This document shows positions 8,920 to 13,539 of a DNA stretch of 13,539 bases, piece after piece. The DNA comes from Stephanodiscus triporus (taxonomy: Eukaryota > Bacillariophyta > Thalassiosirophyceae > Thalassiosirales > Thalassiosiraceae), in NCBI GenBank assembly GCA_036939755.1, contig JALLAZ010000610.1, forward strand, positions 1-13,539, given 5' to 3'. Every line of letters begins with the position of its first letter. The stretch's first letter is position 1. The translations under genes and the position numbers were made by a program. The notes beneath the pieces are model-generated. The model searched no databases. It was given only the letters and a program-made list of their open reading frames with translations, and was not told where the DNA came from.

Positions 8920-8966
8920 CTGCTGGCGGAGGAGGAGGAAGAGGGAGGGGGCGGGGCGGATGCCAT
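3703..8966 (-). CDS. Pentatricopeptide-repeat (PPR) protein with long low-complexity N-terminus, four exons
   Basis: PPR proteins bind single-stranded RNA, usually in organelles, and act in RNA stability, processing or translation. Exons join as 8966-5889, 5758-5507, 5426-4203 and 4119-3703, giving 1656 residues. The start is the first ATG after an in-frame TGA at 9041-9039. Residues 1 to about 900 are mostly low complexity: Asn and Ser runs, Gly-rich blocks, Gln runs at 298-316 (one Arg inside) and 334-342, and a duplicated GPYPPSF motif near 465 and 690. About 15 PPR units follow (926 to about 1600), with helix A of the TYNAVINAWAKSG type and helix B of the AARAEEILERM type. The well-formed units repeat every 44-48 residues, against the usual 35. 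The C-terminus is basic (MNRRSGENRNNNWSRNRGKN). No clear plastid or mitochondrial presequence is visible, so location is open. The family call is secure; the RNA target is unknown. Confidence 0.93.
4120..4202 (-). other. PPR gene intron 3 (83 bases)
   Basis: The donor is AAT|GTAGGT and the acceptor CTGTAG|GCGTGT, phase 0. It joins ANAVMN to ACAFTKHEED, completing the thirteenth repeat, and leads into the final exon ending at TAA 3705-3703. Confidence 0.9.
5427..5506 (-). other. PPR gene intron 2 (80 bases)
   Basis: The donor is ACG|GTGAGT and the acceptor GCAG|TACAAC, phase 0. Removing it gives KPDTIT-YNVVINAYAKSG. Introns 1 and 2 together total 210 bases, a multiple of three, which explains why exons 1 and 3 lie in the same genomic frame and exon 2 does not. 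Confidence 0.92.
5759..5888 (-). other. PPR gene intron 1 (130 bases)
   Basis: The donor is AAC|GTGAGT and the acceptor CAG|GCATGG, phase 0. Removing it restores the repeat FNAVIN-AWARS. Read through, the sequence loses all PPR character, which supports splicing. Confidence 0.92.
7941..8075 (-). repeat. Polyglutamine-coding CAG tracts
   Basis: On the plus strand (CTG)9 occupies 7941-7967, and a mixed CTG/TTG run occupies 8019-8075 with one CGC codon complement inside. On the coding strand these give Gln9, and Gln11-Arg-Gln7. The region between them encodes Gly/Tyr/His/Asn-rich sequence. Confidence 0.9.
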
Positions 8967-9164
8967 TATTTCGTCACGCGGTCCTCCCGATAAAGGGGGG
9001 CAAAGGGTTGAGTTGGATGGAGATGTGGGGGGGATATATCACACCTAAAGTCGTAGCGCGTCAATCGGAGGGAGGCGCGGGTTATGTGGAAAGATTTGAC
9101 TTGCTCGTGGGGCCTTTGGGGGTAGTATCTTTGGAGTTGACGCAGCGAGGCGCCCTCTACTCTC

Positions 9165-9222
<58 letters not shown>

Positions 9223-9274
9223 CCTTCTCTTCGCGCGCAACACAAACAGGCCCGGGAGGTCCTCGCTGACCAAA
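8967..9274. promoter_or_regulatory. Shared divergent promoter region of the PPR and RCC2-like genes
   Basis: The two start codons face away from each other across 308 bases, so both 5' UTRs and core promoters must fit here unless an upstream non-coding exon exists. A GATATATC palindrome at 9033-9040 is the only TATA-like string, about 70 bases ahead of the PPR ATG. A pure CT repeat occupies the RCC2-like side. CACAAACAG at 9241-9249, after the pyrimidine tract, would also serve as a 3' splice site, so a 5'-UTR intron in the RCC2-like gene is possible. Transcription starts cannot be placed by eye. Confidence 0.6.
9168..9213. repeat. (CT)23 microsatellite
   Basis: Twenty-three uninterrupted CT units, followed after a single A by further CT-rich sequence to about 9235 and preceded by an imperfect CT stretch from 9155. 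Confidence 0.95.
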
Positions 9275-10955
9275 ATGTCCCATCCGCACGAGCTCCAGTC
9301 GCCCACGATCCTATGTCCGTCCATATTCGGTAGGATCAAGGTATCGTTGATAGTCACGTCCCCGACGTCGTGTCATTCGATCGCCATAACCACGAACGGC
9401 ATCGCGTACGGGTGGGGACGGAACGAGACGGGACAGTTGGGGCTCGGATGCTCCTCGTCTGTCGTTCCCGTTCCGACGCCCCTGACGATAAGCAACAACA
9501 ACAACAACAACAACGAGAATAATAATACGGACGACGACGACGGCGGCGGGGGGGGTGTCGTGAGATTCGTCGGCGCGGGCGTGGGGAAGTATCACACGAT
9601 ACTCGTGGGCGACGACGGACGGGCGTACGCGAGCGGGGGGAATATGTGCGGACAGCTCGGGATCAACAACGCGGGCACGAGGGGGATCGATAGGTTCAGG
9701 AGGTGCGTGGTCGTCGGGGGAGGAGGAGGGGGGGGGGGGGGGGTCGACCGCGACGACCNGAAGATCGACGACGGAGGAGGAGGAGGAGGAGGAGGCGGGG
9801 AGGACGGCGGCGCGGCGGGAGGAGTCGAGATCGTGCAGGTGAGTGTGGTCGTTGGGACCGTCGTGACGTTTCCGTCTTTCGCAACAACCCGCGCTCATAA
9901 ACTTCCCATCTCCCCCCCTCCCCCCCCCCCAATTTTTCGCGCCCCCGCCCGTTGCGAACGAACAAAATCAGGCGTCGTGCGGCGAGAACATATCCGCCCT
10001 CCTCTCCTCCTCGGGACATCTGTACACGTCCGGCTCGTCCGAATTCGGCCAGCTCGGGAACGGCGAGACGGGCGAGCACATCGTCCAGGCCGGGAAGCTC
10101 GGATACTCCAACTGCGCGAAGTTCGTTCGCAGGAGCGCGTTCGTCCAGAGCGAGTCCGACAGGGACGGCGTCGGTAGGGGCATGATGACGTCCGGATCGA
10201 TGGACTCGAAGGGCAAGGTCAAGACCGTGTCCCTCGAGGACGCCGGACGCATACGCCTCGCGGGGGTGAGCTGCGGCAGGAATCACCTCGTGGCCGTGGA
10301 GGCGTCGGCGCCCGGTCACGTCCCCAGGGTGTTCTCCTGGGGATGCGGGGACTACGGCTGCCTCGGGCACGGATTGCAGGCGGACGAGTACACCCCCCGC
10401 CTCGTGGGCGCGTTCCGCGGGCCGGTGTTCGCGAACAATCCCCCGGTATCGGCGGTCGCCGGCGGCAACTGCACGCTCGTGCTAACTAGGAACGGACACG
10501 TCTACTACGTCGGCAGGCACAAGTCGACGGGCGAGGCGACGATGCGCCCTACTCTGGTGGACGCTCTGGCGAACAACGGACACGTCGTGTCGTGCGTGGG
10601 AGCCGGGAGTCAGACCGTCTTCTGCTCGACGAGGGGAGGGGTCACCGTGAGCTGGGGCAACGGCAGCCACGGCGAGCTCGGGTACGGCAAGGACGAGAAG
10701 AAGAGCTCCGCCAAGCCTGAGTTCGTCGGCGGACTGGATTCATGCATGGTCACGGACGTCGCGTGCGGGATGGGACACACGCTCTTCATCGTCCGGAACG
10801 AGGATGAGGAGGACGCCAAGGCGTTGAAGAAGGTGGGAAGGGTGGAGGAGGGCGACTTGGGGTATTTCCTGGAGCAGGTCAAGGGAAAGAAGGTGGATGC
10901 CGGAGCGGATGGCGAGCCGGCGAAGAAGAAGCAGAAGGGTAAGGGCAAGAAGTAG
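9275..10955 (+). CDS. RCC1-family seven-bladed propeller protein, RCC2/TD-60-like, two exons
   Basis: Exons 9275-9838 and 9972-10955 give 515 residues, close to the roughly 520 of animal RCC2. In animals RCC2 associates with chromosomes and the mitotic midzone and acts on Rac/Ral-type GTPases. Blade signatures include YGWGRNETGQLGLG (45-58), YASGGNMCGQLG (118-129), YTSGSSEFGQLGNG (206-219), FSWGCGDYGCLGHG (309-322) and SWGNGSHGELGYG (415-427), then MGHTLFIVRNEDEED (455-469). The GELGYG blade, the following KSS, and the charged VRNEDEED-to-lysine end are the features that suggest RCC2 rather than RCC1. Loops after blades 1 and 2 carry Asn/Asp/Gly inserts (about 74-94 and 147-183). The start chosen has CAAA before ATG and leads straight into the propeller. 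The frame is open upstream, but there it encodes the CT repeat. The Lys-rich tail (494-515) is a likely nuclear signal. One base is unread at 9759 (codon 162). Confidence 0.9.
9728..9759 (+). repeat. G16 homopolymer and an undetermined base
   Basis: Sixteen consecutive G (9728-9743) encode part of a poly-Gly loop, and the base at 9759 is N (codon CNG: Leu, Pro, Gln or Arg). The frame is consistent on both sides, but the homopolymer length, and so the glycine count, may be unreliable. Confidence 0.85.
9839..9971 (+). other. RCC2-like gene intron (133 bases)
   Basis: The donor is CAG|GTGAGT and the acceptor ATCAG|GCGTCG, phase 0. It joins VEIVQ to ASCGENISALL, restoring the 'V..V.CG..h' start of a propeller blade. 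A C-tract lies before the acceptor, around 9910-9930. Confidence 0.93.
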
Positions 10956-11495
10956 ATTTTGGATTGATGGGGGGACTCTTCCTATCACATGCGGATTAAC
11001 GAAGGTGGAATAGCAAGGCTTGGCCATCATATGAACAAGGAAAACTATTCACAGAGAAGATTTTCTACAGATACTTTACACGATTAACACTAGTAATAAT
11101 TTATTCCTACACGTCTTGACAAAGAAATAGCTTTCACGCGTAGATTTTTAGAATGCTTAACCGGCACATCGGGCCGAGCGCTTGCCAAGCATAATCTGTC
11201 AGAGAGTATCGATCATGGGTGCAATAAGAGGCAACTTTGCAGGAGTTGGGGTTCTCAAGACAAGAGACACATTCAGATGACAAATGTGGTTATCTTCTAG
11301 TTGATTAGTCAGGTGGGAGCAAGTGCACACCAAGATACTGAGTAGTCATCCAGTCCACATCCACCATCACAATTTAGTCATTCAGAGAGGAGACACGCAA
11401 TAGGAAGGCACATAGAAATGGATTCAGAGATAACATGATTTAGAGCGCAACCGTGGTCAATTTGGCAGAATAAGTTCCTTTGTTGAGATGAGAAT
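10956..11495. other. 3' flank of the RCC2-like gene; no gene recognised
   Basis: AT-richer sequence after the TAG at 10953-10955, with no convincing open frame on either strand. It presumably begins with the RCC2-like 3' UTR. No clear poly(A) signal was identified. Confidence 0.5.
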
Positions 11496-11898
11496 TTAAG
11501 GCTCCAAGATGTTGGGGTATTGTTTCACCAGTTTAGTCATTCCTTCGAAGTCTTCCAAGAGAATAAGATACTTCAACGTAGCAGGTTTTCACTGTGAAAA
11601 TGTTGTCCTCACGTGAGACCATTCTCTTTGCACGTTCTCTGACCTCTTCTTCTGTCTTTGCTGCTCCAATAGAGCTTTCCACTTCCAACAATCAAGGAGC
11701 ACATTGTGTTCCTCTTCCAGCTGTCTTTGTTTCTCCGGGAGAGCCTCTCGTTGGATAATGACAGTGATGCACATGATCATTCAAACTCCCACACAATGGC
11801 CAGCCCGATCCCAACTTGATCAGAATGTTGCCAGAAGAGTTATCACCTGAACAACAAAGATGGTAATTTGGATACAAGCCAAATCTTATCTTATCCAT
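11496..11898 (-). pseudogene. Broken coding stretch with a hydrophilic coiled-coil-like segment
   Basis: The minus frame from 11780 reads REALPEKQRQLEEEHNVLLD, then KALLEQQRQKKRSENVQREW, Glu/Gln/Lys-rich sequence typical of a coiled coil. It meets TGA at 11591-11589. The same frame then continues in protein-like fashion (LKYLILLEDFEGMTKLVKQY) to TAA at 11498-11496. Upstream of 11780 this frame has a TGA immediately before the ATG, while a neighbouring frame (11898-11692) reads GDNSSGNILIKLGSGWP and may be the preceding part, shifted by one base. I do not recognise the family. A decayed gene or transposon ORF is most likely; an intron that I cannot see would be the alternative. Confidence 0.35.
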
Positions 11899-11986
11899 TC
11901 AAATCATTCTACATTTTGCAGGATTTCCACTCTGCATCTAAGAGATATTTTTTCCTGTCTCATCAACATTAATTAATTATCAAGTC

Positions 11987-12508
11987 TCACCATGTGACTA
12001 GACCTCCATATCCAGGTGCAGATTTTTTCCTCCTTGTGGGACAGATATTGCACGTCCGGTACCCCTCCTTGTCATGCCATGGCACCCTCAGTCATGGCCT
12101 CGAATCCCTCAGTGAGCTGAGGGAGCACTTCCGCTTCACCCGGGGCATCTACAAGAGACTTTTTAAAAAGGTGCCCCTTGCAAACTCCTGTCTTCTGGGC
12201 GTAGTAGGAACTCTTCCCTTCACGGCAATTTCGGTGCATCTCTGATGCTTACAAATTGTTCTTTTTGTGACGCCGCCCCCCTTCTTCTTCCTTTCACCGC
12301 ACAGCATCATGGCATTTTCATCGTCGTCGCCATCGTCGTCATCGGAGGCGGCCATATTTTCCAACCGTTGCCAATGGCGCATTTCCTTGTCGGATGGCCC
12401 GAATTTTGACATGATTAATTGCCAATATTCAGAGGTGATCAATCTGCTGCAAGATTGTTGAGCTGGAGTCCTATCCTGTGGCCGGGATTGTAGAAATGAA
12501 TAGTTATT
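11987..12508 (-). pseudogene. Broken coding stretch with acidic tract and Cys/His cluster
   Basis: One minus frame is open from 12508 and reads SRLITSEYWQLIMSKFG, then MRHWQRLENMAASDDDDGDD, a KKKGGG linker, and ICKHQRCTEIAVKGR. A one-base shift is then needed to continue as YYAQKTGVCKGHLFKK and a Glu-rich segment. A second shift gives WHDKEGYRTCNICPTRRKK, ending at TGA 11989-11987. The paired Cys/His motifs (C-x4-C, C-x2-H, C-x2-C) suggest a small zinc-binding domain. The C-terminal cysteine cluster of piggyBac-type transposases and the short CxxxxC zinc repeats common in diatom proteins are both candidates, and I cannot decide. With two frame breaks it looks dead. A plus-strand frame at 11994-12245 is probably its shadow. 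Confidence 0.35.
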
Positions 12509-12541
12509 TTATTGGGTGGCAGCCTAAATTTGGCCAAATGG

Positions 12542-12579
12542 TCTAGCGCACATTTACCGCCCGCTAAATCTGCGCTAGA
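12542..12579. repeat. 38-base imperfect hairpin
   Basis: TCTAGCGCA (12542-12550) pairs with TGCGCTAGA (12571-12579). After a C/C mismatch, ATTTA (12552-12556) pairs with TAAAT (12565-12569), leaving an 8-base CCGCCCGC loop. A separate perfect 12-base palindrome ATTTGGCCAAAT lies just before it at 12528-12539. Confidence 0.88.
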
Positions 12580-12607
12580 TGGGAAATAAAATTTAAACAA
12601 GGAAAAA

Positions 12608-12639
12608 TCTAGAATGCATGTCCGGACATGCATTCTAGA
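12608..12639. repeat. Perfect 32-base palindrome
   Basis: Two 16-base arms without spacer. The left arm is TCTAGAATGCATGTCC and the right arm is its exact reverse complement, meeting at CC|GG (12623/12624). It could form a cruciform. Confidence 0.93.
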
Positions 12640-12734
12640 ATTCAGCGCATTTTAACTGAGTTCTAAAAAATCTGTATGATTCCAACACGTAGATATGGTA
12701 GGTAGTACCAAGCAACCATTGGCCAAGAACCGTT

Positions 12735-13120
12735 GACAGCAACAGTGGCGACAACTTGTATGGCAACAACAATGACAAACAAGTGACAGCGGCAACAAAG
12801 ATAACGATTGTGAAGGTGACAGCATAGGCGGCGGCAGCGGCGTTGACAACAGCGGTGGGGCCGCCGGCGGCAACAGCATCCACAACAAAGACAATGGTGG
12901 CGGTGGTGCTCACAACAAAGACTACAGCTGCATGGCAATGACAACAACAACAACAACGGAGGCCACGGTGACAGCGGCGATGGTGGCAGCATTGATGACG
13001 ACGGGGGCGGTGGTGGCTATGCCCACAACAAAGACAAAGGTGGCGGCAGTGACAAATTACATGGCAATGACAATGAAGACAAAGGCGGCAACAGCAATGG
13101 CGGGGGGCACTATCTACTAC
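12735..13120 (+). repeat. Trinucleotide-periodic GAC/AAC/GGC tract
   Basis: The plus strand reads as Asp/Asn/Gly/Ser/Lys-rich sequence in three successive frames: from 12735 (DSNSGDNLYGNNND), from 12785 (DSGNKDNDCEGDS, later AHNKD) and from 12940 (DNNNNNGGHGDSGDGG, YAHNKDKGGG). The third frame runs to a TAG near 13141. The unit HNKD recurs. The codon-like periodicity persists across at least two one-base frame changes. It may be a decayed low-complexity coding region or an imperfect trinucleotide-derived repeat. Confidence 0.55.
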
Positions 13121-13298
13121 ACATAACAATCAACTACTCCTAGAGTAAACTTGTGTCAGTTACTAGAGGAGACTGGAGAGAGAGAATGGGGACAATTTCC
13201 TGCAGCCGGGGCACACAATATACTAATTCCGGCACATGTGAGACCAAAACAAATTTATCCCATTTTAAGCACGGTGGTGCGCTAAGTCTGCGCTAGAT

Positions 13299-13539
13299 TT
13301 TAGGGCACCCACCACCTCCCAAATGTATAGACCGCAGCATCTTGGAGTATGTAGATTGCAAAAGTAAAGAATTTTTCTTTTCTACTAACTTTAACTAATT
13401 GCTACATATCATGGTACCGTAACACCATCATCTTTCAGAATTTATCCACGCATGCATGATGACACAAATTTCCCCCATCCGTCGCGCTGCCATCGTACGA
13501 ATCCACCTTCCCATCGTCAAATATTGTCACCGACCATGT
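13299..13539. other. No feature recognised at the right edge
   Basis: No open frame, repeat or RNA gene that I can support is visible in this AT-richer end. Confidence 0.5.

Larger units (their letters stand above)
12528..13298. mobile_element. Candidate palindrome-rich non-autonomous element
   Basis: The interval begins with three nested symmetrical structures (12-base palindrome 12528-12539, hairpin 12542-12579, 32-base palindrome 12608-12639). It contains a trinucleotide-periodic interior (12735-13120) and ends with a second copy of a 19-base motif from the left hairpin (13280-13298). No transposase or target-site duplication is seen. The layout resembles the candidate at 597-1410, but the end motifs are unrelated in sequence. 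The boundaries are guesses. Confidence 0.3.
12562..13298. repeat. 19-base direct repeat pair, 718 bases apart
   Basis: CGCTAAATCTGCGCTAGAT at 12562-12580 and CGCTAAGTCTGCGCTAGAT at 13280-13298 differ at one base and have the same orientation. They flank the GAC/AAC/GGC tract. The first copy is half of the hairpin at 12542-12579; the second lacks the pairing TCTAGCGCA arm. Confidence 0.85.

Noticed and set aside
8960..9274. Upstream extension of the RCC2-like protein to an ATG at 8960
   Set aside because: The extension would overlap the PPR start codon and encode a Ser-Leu run from the CT microsatellite. It is open only because of the repeat, and the propeller fits a start at 9275.
11994..12245. 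Plus-strand open frame of 83 codons
   Set aside because: It lies antisense to the Cys/His-containing minus-strand reading, begins in AT-rich sequence without context and shows no domain.
301..13120. CRISPR array
   Set aside because: Repeats here are simple trinucleotides, palindromes or irregularly spaced motifs. There is no constant repeat with unique spacers, and the genes are eukaryotic and spliced.

Overview
This window looks like nuclear DNA of a microbial eukaryote, most likely a stramenopile alga such as a centric diatom. The reasons are two spliced genes with short GT-AG introns (80 to 133 bases), a PPR protein built on TYNAVINAWAKSG-type repeats with a very long Gly/Gln/Ser/Asn-rich N-terminus, a gene-sparse setting, and decayed mobile DNA on both sides. 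The organism is an inference from style. No ribosomal or organelle marker is present.

The centre (3703-10955) holds two genes transcribed away from each other. On the minus strand is a four-exon gene for a 1656-residue pentatricopeptide-repeat (PPR) protein. Roughly 900 residues of low-complexity sequence precede about 15 PPR units, and the well-formed units repeat every 44-48 residues rather than the canonical 35. On the plus strand is a two-exon gene for a 515-residue RCC1-propeller protein whose features match the RCC2/TD-60 subfamily. Their start codons are 308 bases apart, and this gap contains a pure (CT)23 microsatellite, so it probably works as a shared bidirectional promoter. The two products (an RNA-binding factor and a GTPase/chromatin-associated propeller) have no obvious functional link.

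The left flank (1-3702) holds no intact gene that I can support. It contains a remnant of a DDE-type transposase (15-281, minus), a candidate foldback-like non-autonomous element (about 597-1410) with a perfect 30-base palindrome, a cluster of AATCGGTTTGGGG motifs in both orientations (2186-2430), and a decayed minus-strand coding stretch (2447-2940). The right flank (10956-13539) holds two more broken minus-strand coding stretches (11496-11898 and 11987-12508). A second palindrome-rich candidate element follows (about 12528-13298), with a perfect 32-base palindrome and a three-base-periodic GAC/AAC/GGC interior.

The most unusual items are the long-period PPR array with its low-complexity extension, and the two palindrome-plus-trinucleotide elements that share a layout but not their end sequences. 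All coordinates and splice sites were read by eye. No database search was possible.
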